Part shown: in pieces, positions 26,622-35,396 of the stretch | How the letters are laid out: each line of letters begins with the position of its first letter | Numbering within the stretch: position 1 is the stretch's first letter | NCBI RefSeq assembly: GCF_042687825.1 | Contig: NZ_JBHUQE010000010.1 | Location: 1 to 64,000, forward strand | Length of the DNA stretch: 64,000 nucleotides | Direction of reading: 5' to 3' | Source: Sedimentitalea sp042687825 | Lineage (GTDB): Bacteria > Pseudomonadota > Alphaproteobacteria > Rhodobacterales > Rhodobacteraceae | Position numbers and translations under genes: made by a program | The notes under the pieces: generated by a model | What the model was told of the DNA's origin: nothing | The model's database searches: none | Seen by the model: the letters and a program-made list of their open reading frames with translations, nothing else

Positions 26622-28154
26622 TCACAACGGAATATTGTCATGTTTTTTCCACGGGTTCTGCAGCTTTTTGTTGCGCAGCGAGGCGAAGGCGCGGCTGACC
26701 CTGAGGCGGGTCGAGTGCGGTGTGATCACCTCGTCGATGAAACCGCGTTCTGCCGCCACGAAGGGGTTGGCGAAGCGGTCTTCGTAATCCTTGGTATGCG
26801 CCGCGATCTTGTCGGCGTCACCCAGATCGGCGCGGTGGATGATCTCGGTTGCGCCCTTGGCGCCCATCACCGCGATCTCGGCGGTCGGCCAGGCATAGTT
26901 GAAATCGCCGCGCAGGTGCTTGGAGGCCATCACGTCATAGGCGCCGCCATAGGCCTTGCGGGTGATCACCGTCACCTTGGGCACCGTCGCCTCGCCATAG
27001 GCAAAGAGCAGTTTCGCGCCATGCTTGATCACGCCGCCATATTCCTGCCCGGTGCCGGGCAGGAAGCCGGGCACGTCGACAAAGGTCAGGATCGGGATTT
27101 CAAACGCGTCGCAGAACCGCACGAACCGCGCCGCCTTGCGCGAACTGTCGATGTCCAGACAGCCGGCCAGCACCATCGGCTGGTTGGCGACGACCCCGAC
27201 GGTCTGACCCTCGAGCCGGATAAAGCCGGTGATGATGTTCTTGGCGAATTCCTCTTGAATTTCATAGAAATCGCCCTCGTCCGCGACCTTGAGGATCAGT
27301 TCCTTCATGTCGTAGGGGCTGTTGGGATTGTCCGGCACCAGCGTGTCCAGCGCGTTTTCGACCCGCGCCGGCCCGTCAAAGAACGGCCGTACCGGGGGTT
27401 TCTCGCGGTTGTTCAGCGGCAGGAAATCGACCAGGCGGCGGACCTCGGCCAGCGCCTCGACATCGTTCTCGAACGCGCCGTCGGCAACGCTGGACTTGCG
27501 GGTATGGGTGCTGGCGCCGCCCAGTTCCTCGGCCGTCACCACCTCGTTGGTCACCGTCTTGACCACATCCGGGCCGGTGACGAACATATAGGAGGTGTCC
27601 TTGACCATGAAGATGAAGTCGGTCATCGCCGGGCTGTAGACCGCGCCGCCCGCGCAGGGGCCCATGATGACGCTGATCTGCGGCACCACGCCGCTGGCCA
27701 TGATGTTGCGCTGGAACACCTCGGCATAGCCCGCCAAGCTGGCCACGCCCTCCTGGATGCGCGCCCCGCCCGAGTCGTTCAGACCGATCACCGGCGCGCC
27801 GTTCTGCACCGCCATGTCCATGATCTTGCAGATCTTCTGCGCCTGGGTCTCGGACAGCGAGCCGCCGAAGACGGTGAAATCCTGGGAAAACACATAGACC
27901 ATGCGGCCGTTGATCGTGCCCCAGCCGGTGACCACGCCGTCCCCCGGCATCTTGGTCTTCTCCATGCCGAAATCGGTGCAGCGATGGGTCACGAACATGT
28001 CGAACTCCTCAAAGCTGTCCTCGTCCAGCAAAAGTTCGATCCGTTCGCGCGCCGTCAGCTTGCCACGGGCATGCTGCGCATCTATCCGCTTCTGCCCCCC
28101 GCCCAGCCGTGCGGCCGCACGGCGGTTTTCCAACTCGGAAAGGATGTCTTTCAT
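26622..28154 (-). CDS. pccB: Propionyl-CoA carboxylase beta subunit
   Basis: A 510-aa carboxyltransferase that passes CO2 from biotin to propionyl-CoA. It has the crotonase-like carboxyltransferase halves: AVQNGAPVIGLNDSGGARIQEGVASLAGYAEVF (oxyanion/CoA site), GPCAGGAVYSPAMTDF, and in the C-terminal half PILTFVDVPGFLPGTGQEYGG and TRKAYGGAYDVMASKHLRGD. Length and motifs match PccB/MccB. GGGAGA precedes the ATG. pccA lies 2.5 kb downstream, separated by small genes, and the regulator pccR is upstream on the other side of the MFS gene. Confidence 0.96.
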   Translation of the reverse strand: MKDILSELENRRAAARLGGGQKRIDAQHARGKLTARERIELLLDEDSFEEFDMFVTHRCTDFGMEKTKMPGDGVVTGWGTINGRMVYVFSQDFTVFGGSLSETQAQKICKIMDMAVQNGAPVIGLNDSGGARIQEGVASLAGYAEVFQRNIMASGVVPQISVIMGPCAGGAVYSPAMTDFIFMVKDTSYMFVTGPDVVKTVTNEVVTAEELGGASTHTRKSSVADGAFENDVEALAEVRRLVDFLPLNNREKPPVRPFFDGPARVENALDTLVPDNPNSPYDMKELILKVADEGDFYEIQEEFAKNIITGFIRLEGQTVGVVANQPMVLAGCLDIDSSRKAARFVRFCDAFEIPILTFVDVPGFLPGTGQEYGGVIKHGAKLLFAYGEATVPKVTVITRKAYGGAYDVMASKHLRGDFNYAWPTAEIAVMGAKGATEIIHRADLGDADKIAAHTKDYEDRFANPFVAAERGFIDEVITPHSTRLRVSRAFASLRNKKLQNPWKKHDNIPL

Positions 28155-28332
28155 TGTGCGTGTCTCCCTAGGGTTTCAAGCGACTTTACAGAGGGTCAAA
28201 GGGGCGCCAAAGGGAAATTCCGCATATTTGCAAATTCACGGTAGACGCAACATCGCTAATCGCAAATCCGCTAATTAACAATTGAACATATGGACAGTTC
28301 ACCCCGGTTCGGCGCAAAATTGCCGTCAGACC
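28155..28332. promoter_or_regulatory. Divergent promoter region, pccB / MFS gene
   Basis: An AT-rich 178-bp region holding the minus-strand pccB promoter and the plus-strand MFS promoter. It contains one perfect TTTGCAAA (28227-28234) and a degenerate copy (TTTGCGAT on the minus strand, 28259-28266) with centres 32 bp apart, close to the 30-bp spacing of the paired sites before pccR. GCTAAT also occurs twice (28255, 28270). Confidence 0.6.
28227..28234. promoter_or_regulatory. TTTGCAAA palindrome upstream of pccB, candidate PccR operator
   Basis: A perfect palindrome about 73-80 nt upstream of the pccB start. From established knowledge, PccR of Rhodobacter sphaeroides (ScfR family) controls pccB and its own gene; I infer this is its site because the same motif occurs twice before pccR here. 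Confidence 0.65.
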
Positions 28333-29547
28333 ATGCCCGCTGAAACACATATCCGGTTTCTCGACCGTCGGCATCCGCCGCATATCGCCACCCTGATCCT
28401 GATGGCGGGGCTGTCGGCGCTGGTGATGAACATCTTTCTGCCCAGCTTGCCCAACATGACGGAGTATTTCCAGACCGACTATCGGCTGATGCAGCTGTCC
28501 GTGGCCCTGTATCTGGCGGCCAGTGCGGTGCTGCAGATTCTGATCGGCCCGATCGCCGACAAGGTCGGGCGGCGACCGGTGGCGCTGTGGGGCATGGCGC
28601 TGTTCATGGCGGCAACGCTGGGATGCCTGTTTGCGCCCAGCGCCGAAATCTTTCTGGCGTTCCGGATGTGCCAGGCGGTGATCGTGGTCTGCATGGTGCT
28701 CAGCCGCGCCGTGGTGCGCGACATGTATCCGCAGGATCAGGCCGCCAGCATGATAGGCTATGTCACGATGGGCATCGCCGTGGTGCCGATGATCGGACCG
28801 GCGATCGGCGGCCTTCTGGACGAATGGTTCGGCTGGCAGGCGAATTTTTGGCTGATGCTGCTATTGGGCGTTGGCACGATGGCGCTGATCTGGGCCGATC
28901 TTGGCGAGACCGGCGGCAAGAGCGGTCTCAGCCTGGCGGCGCAGTTTGCCGAATATCCCGAGCTGCTGCACAGCCCGCGGTTCTGGGGCTATTCCATGGC
29001 GTCGGCCCTGTCTTCGGGCGCTTTCTTTGCCTATCTGGGGGGCGCGCCGTTTGTCGGAACCGAGGTGTTTGCCATGACCCCCGGAATGCTGGGCCTGTTC
29101 TTTGGCGCGCCCGCGATCGGCTATTTCCTGGGAAATTACCTGACTGGCCGCTTTGCCGTGCGGTTCGGCATCAACCGCATGGTCCTGTGGGGCTGCCTGT
29201 TCTGCAGCCTGGGCGGCCTGTTGTCCCTGCTGGTGATGCTGGCCGGAGCCGGATCGCCGATCAGCTTTTTCGGGTTCATGACCTTTGTCGGGCTGGGCAA
29301 CGGCTTGTCGATTCCCAACGCCACCGCCGGGATGCTGTCGGTCCGACCGCATCTGGCAGGCACCGCCGCCGGGCTGGGCGGCGCGATGATGCTGGGCGGC
29401 GGCGCGGCACTGAGCGCGCTGGCGGGGGCGCTGCTGTCGCCGCAGACCGGCGCCTATCCGCTGTTGTGGCTGATGCTGATCACCGCGCTGCTGGGCACGG
29501 TCACCATCGTGCTGGTGATACTGCGGGAACGCCAGCTGGGTCTCTAG
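28333..29547 (+). CDS. MFS transporter, Bcr/CflA-type exporter
   Basis: A 404-aa protein with about 12 transmembrane segments. The MFS motif A is present as GPIADKVGRRPVALWG (between segments 2 and 3), and the N-terminus ATLILMAGLSALVMNIFLPSLPNMTEYF is typical of Bcr/CflA drug exporters. Substrate unknown. ATG 28333 has only a weak site; the frame is open to 28282, but the extension has no family match. It lies between pccB and pccR and may share PccR control because the region between is common. Confidence 0.85.
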   Translation: MPAETHIRFLDRRHPPHIATLILMAGLSALVMNIFLPSLPNMTEYFQTDYRLMQLSVALYLAASAVLQILIGPIADKVGRRPVALWGMALFMAATLGCLFAPSAEIFLAFRMCQAVIVVCMVLSRAVVRDMYPQDQAASMIGYVTMGIAVVPMIGPAIGGLLDEWFGWQANFWLMLLLGVGTMALIWADLGETGGKSGLSLAAQFAEYPELLHSPRFWGYSMASALSSGAFFAYLGGAPFVGTEVFAMTPGMLGLFFGAPAIGYFLGNYLTGRFAVRFGINRMVLWGCLFCSLGGLLSLLVMLAGAGSPISFFGFMTFVGLGNGLSIPNATAGMLSVRPHLAGTAAGLGGAMMLGGGAALSALAGALLSPQTGAYPLLWLMLITALLGTVTIVLVILRERQLGL

Positions 29548-29563
29548 GCCTTGCGCGAGACGA

Positions 29564-29571
29564 TTTGCAAA
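29564..29571. promoter_or_regulatory. TTTGCAAA palindrome 1 upstream of pccR
   Basis: A perfect palindrome 39-46 nt upstream of the pccR ATG. Together with the copy at 29594 it forms a direct pair exactly 30 bp apart, about three helical turns, as expected for cooperative binding of two dimers. Confidence 0.65.
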
Positions 29572-29593
29572 CCTAGTGTGCCGCCAGATCGAT

Positions 29594-29601
29594 TTTGCAA
29601 A
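29594..29601. promoter_or_regulatory. TTTGCAAA palindrome 2 upstream of pccR
   Basis: A second perfect palindrome, 9-16 nt upstream of the pccR ATG, overlapping the position where a ribosome-binding site would be. Binding here would block transcription or early elongation, consistent with autoregulation. Confidence 0.65.
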
Positions 29602-29609
29602 GGCACCTC

Positions 29610-31013
29610 ATGGCCACCAAGAAACTCTATGCCGGCGCCAAGCTGCGGGAAATGCGAACCCGACTGGGGCTGACGCAAAAGGATTTCGCCGGCAAGCTGG
29701 GCATCTCGCTGCCCTATCTGAACCAGATGGAGAACAACAACCGTCCGGTCAGCAGCACGGTGGTGCTGGCGCTGGCACAGGAATTCGGGCTGGATGTCAC
29801 CGAGCTGAGCACTGGCGACAGCGAGCGGCTGGTCAGCGACATGCGCGAGGCGCTGGCCGATCCGGTCATTTCAGATGGCGTACCGCCGCTGGCCGATCTG
29901 CGCCTGACCGCCTCCAATGCGCCGGCCCTGGCGCGCGCCCTGATCGAACTGCACCGCAGCTATCGCCAGACCCACGAGCGTCTGGCGTCGCTGGACGAGG
30001 CCCTGGGCCGCGAAGGCGCCGGAACCCAGTCCAGCCCCTGGGACGACGTGCGGGACTTTTTCCACTATTGCGACAACTATATCGACTCGGTGGATCGCGC
30101 GGCCGAGAATTTCGCCGGGCAGGCCAACCAGAGCCGCCAGGACATCCGCGCCGCGGCCATGGCCCAACTGACCGCGCGCGGCGTGGTCGTGGCCTTTGTC
30201 GACATGGAATTGCTGCGCCAGTTCGATGTCCAGCGCAAGATTCTGCGCCTGTCCTCGCGGGCCACGCCGCAGACCCAGCTGTTTCAGATCCTGCTGCAAC
30301 TGGCGCTGCTGACCCAGGACGCGCTGCTCGAAGCCACGCTGGATCTGGCGCGGTTTCAGACCGACGCGGCGCGTTCCATCGCCAAGATCGGACTGGCGAA
30401 CTATTTTGCCGGCGCGGCGATGATGCCCTATGGCGACTTTCTGGCCGCGGCCCAGGATTGCCGCCACGATCTGGAGCGCCTGAGCCTGCAATTCGGCGCC
30501 AGTATCGAGCAGGTGGCGCACCGGCTGTCGACACTGCAACGCCCCGGCGCAAAGGGTGTGCCGTTCTTTTTCGTGCGCGTCGATCAGGCCGGCACCATCA
30601 CCAAGCGCCACAGCGCCACGCGGCTGCAATTCGCGCGGTTCGGCGGCGCCTGCCCGCTGTGGAACGTGCATCAGGCCTTTGAGACGCCGGGCCGGTTCCT
30701 GCGGCAACTGGCCGAAACGCCGGATGGTGCGCGTTATATCCTGTTGGCCCGGGATGTGTCCAAACCCGGCGGGTCCTTTGACACACCGGTGCGGCGCTAT
30801 GCCATCGCCTTGGGATGCGAGGTGCGCCATGCGGGCTCGATGGTCTATGCCGACGGGCTGGATGTCTCCAACGTCGGAACCTTTGAACCGATCGGCATTT
30901 CCTGCCGCATCTGTGAACGCACGGCCTGCCACCAGCGTTCCGTGCCGCCGCTGGAACGACAGCTGACAATCGACGAGAATACGCGGGGGGTGCTGCCCTA
31001 TCGGATCAGCTGA
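29610..31013 (+). CDS. pccR: PccR/ScfR-type regulator of propionyl-CoA assimilation
   Basis: A 467-aa transcription factor with an N-terminal XRE helix-turn-helix (LREMRTRLGLTQKDFAGKLGISLPYLNQMENNNRP, about 12-46), a long helical middle, and a C-terminal DUF2083-type domain ending in ISCRICERTACHQR, whose cysteines recur in the family. ScfR proteins sense short-chain acyl-CoA esters; PccR of Rhodobacter sphaeroides controls propionyl-CoA carboxylase. Adjacency to pccB and the shared TTTGCAAA sites support that role. It is followed by a strong terminator. Confidence 0.88.
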   Translation: MATKKLYAGAKLREMRTRLGLTQKDFAGKLGISLPYLNQMENNNRPVSSTVVLALAQEFGLDVTELSTGDSERLVSDMREALADPVISDGVPPLADLRLTASNAPALARALIELHRSYRQTHERLASLDEALGREGAGTQSSPWDDVRDFFHYCDNYIDSVDRAAENFAGQANQSRQDIRAAAMAQLTARGVVVAFVDMELLRQFDVQRKILRLSSRATPQTQLFQILLQLALLTQDALLEATLDLARFQTDAARSIAKIGLANYFAGAAMMPYGDFLAAAQDCRHDLERLSLQFGASIEQVAHRLSTLQRPGAKGVPFFFVRVDQAGTITKRHSATRLQFARFGGACPLWNVHQAFETPGRFLRQLAETPDGARYILLARDVSKPGGSFDTPVRRYAIALGCEVRHAGSMVYADGLDVSNVGTFEPIGISCRICERTACHQRSVPPLERQLTIDENTRGVLPYRIS

Positions 31014-31051
31014 CCCCCGGCAGGCGCCAGGGCGCGCCGGGGGGTTTTCTT
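31014..31051 (+). terminator. Intrinsic terminator after pccR
   Basis: CCCCCGGC (31014-31021), directly after the TGA, pairs with GCCGGGGG (31036-31043), followed by TTTTCTT. A strong GC stem with a T-tract ends the pccR transcript. Confidence 0.85.
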
Positions 31052-31065
31052 GAGGGGTGGGGCGG

Positions 31066-31302
31066 TTATTCCGACAGCATGCTCCAGATCTGATCCTTGA
31101 GCAGCGCGCGTTTCTTGCGCATCTCGACCTCGGTCAGTTCCTCGACCGGTTCGACGTTGGTCTCGGCCCGATGCACGGCACGGTTGATCTCGTGATACTC
31201 GTCCGCCAGCTTGGCAAAATGCGCGTTGGACTCCTTGAGCGCGTGCATCGCATCGATCTTGTCAGGAAATTCCTCGGCCAGTTCATGTGGCGTGTGAGAC
31301 AT
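31066..31302 (-). CDS. YdcH family (DUF465) protein
   Basis: A 78-aa cytosolic protein, highly charged and helical (LKESNAHFAKLADEYHEINRAVHRAE; EEMRKKRALLKDQIW-like end), typical of the YdcH/DUF465 coiled-coil family. ATG 31302 has AAGGAG upstream; the longer open frame is not real. Family members are small coiled coils of unknown function, common in alphaproteobacteria. It is convergent with pccR, with the terminator in between. Confidence 0.85.
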   Translation of the reverse strand: MSHTPHELAEEFPDKIDAMHALKESNAHFAKLADEYHEINRAVHRAETNVEPVEELTEVEMRKKRALLKDQIWSMLSE

Positions 31303-31417
31303 CTGTATACTCCTTGTTGCTTGGATTTGGCTGCAGATTAGGGCCACCGCTGCGCGCGGTACTTTGATGTTGATCAATCCGCGTGGCCGGATAGGGAAAA
31401 AGCCGTCCGCCGCGCCA

Positions 31418-32113
31418 TCAGCGCCGTGCACGCCGCCAGCCGGCCCGCCGCGCCGCTGCCTCGGAACAGAACCAGCGTTCGCCTTTTTGCGGGTTGATCC
31501 GGGTGCGGTCGTAATGCTCCTGTCCGGGCAGGTGGTAAATGCGCCGCCCGCCCGACGAGATGTTACCCTTGATGGCGCAATCCGCCGGCGCAGCCCGAAC
31601 CGGCCGCTGCCGCGCGGCGCGGTGCTCGGCAGGCGACTGCATGCGGCTGGCATGCAGGCCCCGGTTGCGCACCGCGGCGCGTTTCTCGTCCAGGTCATAA
31701 TCCATGGAATAGCGCCGATAGGCAAAGGCCAGCCCCTCGGTCACCAGCACCGAACCGACATCCGCGCCCAGCGCGTCGCAGCGGGCGACAATGCGCCGGT
31801 AGCGATCGGTTGTCAGCGCCGTGCACCGCGCCTTGCGGCCCTGATAGCGACGGCGGACCTGATCGGTGGCCCATTTGCCGCAGGCCCAGACCTCGCCCGA
31901 GGCGCGCCGGCAGGTTTGATCCAGTTCCGGCGCGTCGATCCCGAAAAGGCGCACGCGCTGCCCGCCGACATCCCAGGTATCAGCGTCGATCACCCGCACA
32001 ATCCCGGTCGGCCCCTGGGGACCGGCCACGGCCGCCACCGACAGGCTGGCCAGAACAAATACTGCACAAATCCTTAACACCCCGCCGATATGGGGCGGAA
32101 ATCCGCCGCGCAC
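31418..32113 (-). CDS. Secreted SNase-like (thermonuclease family) nuclease
   Basis: A protein of 231 aa from GTG 32113, or 220 aa from GTG 32080; both keep a signal sequence (LRICAVFVLASLSVAAVAGP). The staphylococcal-nuclease OB-fold follows: VRVIDADTWDVGGQRVRLFGIDAPELDQ carries the Ca-binding and catalytic Asp/Arg/Glu set, with TDRYRRIVARC supplying a second Arg. The C-terminal 50 residues, including KGERWFCSEAAARRAGWR, form an extra basic Cys-containing region seen in related proteins. It probably degrades extracytoplasmic nucleic acid. It is unlinked to its neighbours. Confidence 0.85.
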   Translation of the reverse strand: MRGGFPPHIGGVLRICAVFVLASLSVAAVAGPQGPTGIVRVIDADTWDVGGQRVRLFGIDAPELDQTCRRASGEVWACGKWATDQVRRRYQGRKARCTALTTDRYRRIVARCDALGADVGSVLVTEGLAFAYRRYSMDYDLDEKRAAVRNRGLHASRMQSPAEHRAARQRPVRAAPADCAIKGNISSGGRRIYHLPGQEHYDRTRINPQKGERWFCSEAAARRAGWRRARR

Positions 32114-32146
32114 AATGCGTTTCGTTAAGGCAGGTTAACAGGTGTT

Positions 32147-33805
32147 TCAGCGCTGTGCCGTCTGCCAATCGGGATGCAGCCAGGGCTGGTCGTTGGAGGG
32201 CGGCAGCGGATCGCGGCCCAGCAGGTGGTCGGCGACCTTTTCGCCGACCATGATCGAGGGCGCGTTGAGATTGCCATTGGTGATGCGGGGAAAGATGCTG
32301 CTGTCGGCCACCCGCAGCGCCCGGACGCCGATCACCCGGCCCCGCGGATCGACCACCGCGCCCGGATCGTCGGGCCGCCCCATGCGGCAGGTACCACAGG
32401 GGTGATAGGCGCTTTCCGCGTGTTCGGCGACAAAGGCGTCCAGTTCGGCATCGCTCTGCACCCCTGCCCCGGGCTGAATCTCGTGGCGGACAAAGGCGGC
32501 AAAGGCCGGCTGGGCGAAGATCTCGCGGGTCAGGCGGATGCAGTTGCGGAAATCGTGCCAGTCCTGCTCTGTTGACATATAGTTGAACCGGATCACCGGC
32601 GCCGCAACCGGGTCGGGCGAGCGCAGCGTCACGCTGCCCCGGCTGGGCGAGCGCATGGGGCCGACATGGGCCTGAAACCCGTGCCCCTCGGCGGCGGCCT
32701 GGCCATCATAGCGCACCGCCATCGGCAGGAAATGATACTGGATGTCCGGATAGGGCACCCCGGCGCGGCTGCGAATGAAGGCGGCGCTTTCGAATTGGTT
32801 CGACGCCCCCAGACCGCGTCGCAGGAACAGCCATTGCGCGCCGATCAACGCCTTGCCGACCAGGTTCCAGTGCCGATAGAGCGTGATCGGCTGGCTGGCG
32901 GCCATCTGGATATACAGTTCAAGATGATCCTGCAGGTTCTGCCCGACCCCGGGGCGGTCGGCGATCACCTGGATGCCGTGTTCGGACAGGTGCCGCGCCG
33001 GGCCGATGCCCGACATCATCAACAGCTTGGGCGAGTTGATCGACGAGGCCGCCAGCACCACCTCGCGCCGGGCCCGGACGGTCTGCACCTTGCCGCCGCG
33101 GCGTATCTCGACCCCGGTGGCCCGGCCCTGGTCGATCACCACGCGGCAGGCCAGCGCACGGATCACTTTGCAGGTGTCGCGCCTGAGCGCCGGGCGCAGA
33201 TAGGCATTGGCCGCCGACCAGCGCCGTCCGCGCCATACGGTCTGGTCCATCGGACCAAACCCCTCTTGCTTTGCGCCATTATAATCGTCTGTCGCCTGAT
33301 ATCCGGCCTGCTGCCCGGCCTGGACAAAGGCATCGAACAGCGGGTTGGAGCGCGGCCCCCGGGTGACATGCAGCGGTCCGTCGCGGCCGCGCCAGTCCGG
33401 GTCGCCGCCATGGCCGTTGGCGTGCCAGTTTTCCATCCGCTTGAAATAGGGCAGCACGTCGGCATAGCCCCAGCCGGAGGCGCCCTGTTCCGCCCAATGA
33501 TCGAAATCCATCGCGTGACCGCGCACATAGACCATGCCGTTGATGCTGGAGGAGCCGCCGATCACCTTGCCGCGCGGACAGGCCAGCCGGCGGTTGTTCA
33601 GATGCGGCTCGGGTTCGCTGCGGTAGCCCCAGTCGTAGCGCGCCATGTTCATCGGATAGCTCAGCGCCGCTGGCATCTGGATGAACGGGCCGGCGTCAGA
33701 GCCGCCATGTTCGATCACGACGACCGAGGCCCCGGACTCTGCCAGCCGATAGGCCAAGGTGCAGCCCGCGCTGCCGGCCCCGATGATGACGAAATCCGCC
33801 TCCAT
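32147..33805 (-). CDS. betA: GMC oxidoreductase, choline dehydrogenase type
   Basis: A 552-aa FAD enzyme that oxidises choline to betaine aldehyde. The Rossmann motif is ADFVIIGAGSAGCTLAYRL at the N-terminus, the first GMC signature is CPRGKVIGGSSSINGMVYVRG, and the active-site His region is AYHPCGTCRMG near the C-terminus. Neighbouring betC and betI make choline the likely substrate, although GMC enzymes vary. ATGs at 33811 and 33805 are both possible. The cluster lacks betB, the betaine aldehyde dehydrogenase. Confidence 0.88.
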   Translation of the reverse strand: MEADFVIIGAGSAGCTLAYRLAESGASVVVIEHGGSDAGPFIQMPAALSYPMNMARYDWGYRSEPEPHLNNRRLACPRGKVIGGSSSINGMVYVRGHAMDFDHWAEQGASGWGYADVLPYFKRMENWHANGHGGDPDWRGRDGPLHVTRGPRSNPLFDAFVQAGQQAGYQATDDYNGAKQEGFGPMDQTVWRGRRWSAANAYLRPALRRDTCKVIRALACRVVIDQGRATGVEIRRGGKVQTVRARREVVLAASSINSPKLLMMSGIGPARHLSEHGIQVIADRPGVGQNLQDHLELYIQMAASQPITLYRHWNLVGKALIGAQWLFLRRGLGASNQFESAAFIRSRAGVPYPDIQYHFLPMAVRYDGQAAAEGHGFQAHVGPMRSPSRGSVTLRSPDPVAAPVIRFNYMSTEQDWHDFRNCIRLTREIFAQPAFAAFVRHEIQPGAGVQSDAELDAFVAEHAESAYHPCGTCRMGRPDDPGAVVDPRGRVIGVRALRVADSSIFPRITNGNLNAPSIMVGEKVADHLLGRDPLPPSNDQPWLHPDWQTAQR

Positions 33806-33887
33806 GATCACGCGCGCCCTGCCATCGCGCCGCTGCGCGGCGATTTCATGCCTCCGGCGGGGATATTTCCGGCAAGAGGAAAAGTCA

Positions 33888-35396
33888 TCATTCGCCCCTT
33901 GGGAAACGCTGGTTTTCTTCGAGCACGTTCAGGTCCATGTGGTTGCGCATGTAGCGTTCCGAGGCTTTTTGCAGCGGCTGGTAGTCCCATGGGTAATAGC
34001 CGCCCTGGCGCAGCGCCTCATAGACCACCCAGCGGCGGGCCTGACTGGCGCGCACCTCGGCGTCAAAGCGTTCGAGGTTCCAGCGTTCCCGCGACTGGAC
34101 GCGCAGGGTTTCCAGCGTGCCCTGATGGGCCGGGGTTTCGGCCAGGTTGGTCAATTCCAGCGGATCGTTCTTCAGGTCGAACAGCTGGTCCGGATCGAGC
34201 GCGCAGCGGTTGTATTTCCATCTGCCCTGACGCAGCGACACCAGGGGCGCATCCGACCCCTCGGCGGCGTATTCCATGGCCACGGGACTGGAACGCTGGT
34301 TGCCATGGGCCAAGGGCGTCAGGTCCTGGCCATCGGTCCAGGGTTCGATTTCGGTCATGTCCACCCCGGCCAGCGCGCCGAGGGTCGGCGTTACGTCCAG
34401 CGTCGAGACGGGCGTGTCGATGCGGCCCGCCGGCAGGTCCGGTGCCGCGATCATCAGGGGCACACGGGACGCGCCTTCGAAGAAGGACATTTTGAACCAC
34501 AGCCCGCGCTCGCCCAGCATGTCGCCATGGTCCGAGACGAAGACCACCATCGCCTCCTGGCGGGTGTCCTGCAGCACCTGCAGGATCGCGCCGATCTTGT
34601 CGTCGAGATACGAGATATTGGCGAAATAGGCCCGCCGTGCCCGCGCGATATCTCTGCCGGTAATATCAAAACTGCGCCAGTCATTGGCGTCAAACAGGCG
34701 TTTGGAATGCGGGTCGTGATCGGCATAGGCGATGGCCGGCGTCTCGGGCACCAGATGCGCGCAGTCGCGATACAGGTCCCAGTATCGGCGCCGCGTCACA
34801 TAGGGATCATGTGGGTGGGTAAAGCTGACGGTCAGGCACCAGGGCCGCTCGTCATGGCCGCGGGCCAGATCATAGAGCTTTGCGGTCGCGTGATGGGCGA
34901 CTTCGTCGTCATATTCCATCTGGTTGGAGATTTCGGCCACCCCGGCCCCGGTGACGCTGCCCAGATTGTGATACCACCAGTCGATGCGCTGGCCCGGTTT
35001 GCGGTAATCCGGCGTCCAGCCGAAATCGGCCGGGTAGATGTCGGTGGTCAGGCGTTCCTCAAAGCCGTGCAGCTGGTCCGGCCCGACGAAATGCATCTTG
35101 CCCGACAGGCAGGTCTGATAGCCGGCGCGGCGCAGGTGATGGGCATAGGTCGGGATGTCGCTGCGAAACTCGGCGGCGTTGTCATAGACTCCGGTGCGGC
35201 TGGGCAACTGCCCGGACATGAAGCTGGCGCGCGCCGGCGCGCAGAGCGGGCTTGCGGTATAGGCATTGGCAAACCGGGTCGAGCGCGCCGCCAGCCGCTT
35301 GAGGTTGGGCACGTGCAGCCAGTCTGCCGGGCCATCGGCAAACAGGGTGCCGCTCAACTGATCCACCATCAGGATCAGAATGTTGGGCCGGCTCAT
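33888..35396 (-). CDS. betC: Choline-sulfatase
   Basis: A 502-aa type I sulfatase that releases choline from choline-O-sulfate. The N-terminus RPNILILMVDQLSG is metal-binding; Cys52 in PLCAPARASFMSG is the residue converted to formylglycine (CxPxR). VFVSDHGDMLGERGLW is the second metal/active-site stretch, and the C-terminus (YYPWDYQPLQKASERYMRNHMDLN) is typical of BetC. No signal peptide is seen, so it is cytosolic and the substrate must be imported by a transporter not in the window. ATG 35396 overlaps betI as ATGA. Confidence 0.95.
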   Translation of the reverse strand: MSRPNILILMVDQLSGTLFADGPADWLHVPNLKRLAARSTRFANAYTASPLCAPARASFMSGQLPSRTGVYDNAAEFRSDIPTYAHHLRRAGYQTCLSGKMHFVGPDQLHGFEERLTTDIYPADFGWTPDYRKPGQRIDWWYHNLGSVTGAGVAEISNQMEYDDEVAHHATAKLYDLARGHDERPWCLTVSFTHPHDPYVTRRRYWDLYRDCAHLVPETPAIAYADHDPHSKRLFDANDWRSFDITGRDIARARRAYFANISYLDDKIGAILQVLQDTRQEAMVVFVSDHGDMLGERGLWFKMSFFEGASRVPLMIAAPDLPAGRIDTPVSTLDVTPTLGALAGVDMTEIEPWTDGQDLTPLAHGNQRSSPVAMEYAAEGSDAPLVSLRQGRWKYNRCALDPDQLFDLKNDPLELTNLAETPAHQGTLETLRVQSRERWNLERFDAEVRASQARRWVVYEALRQGGYYPWDYQPLQKASERYMRNHMDLNVLEENQRFPRGE

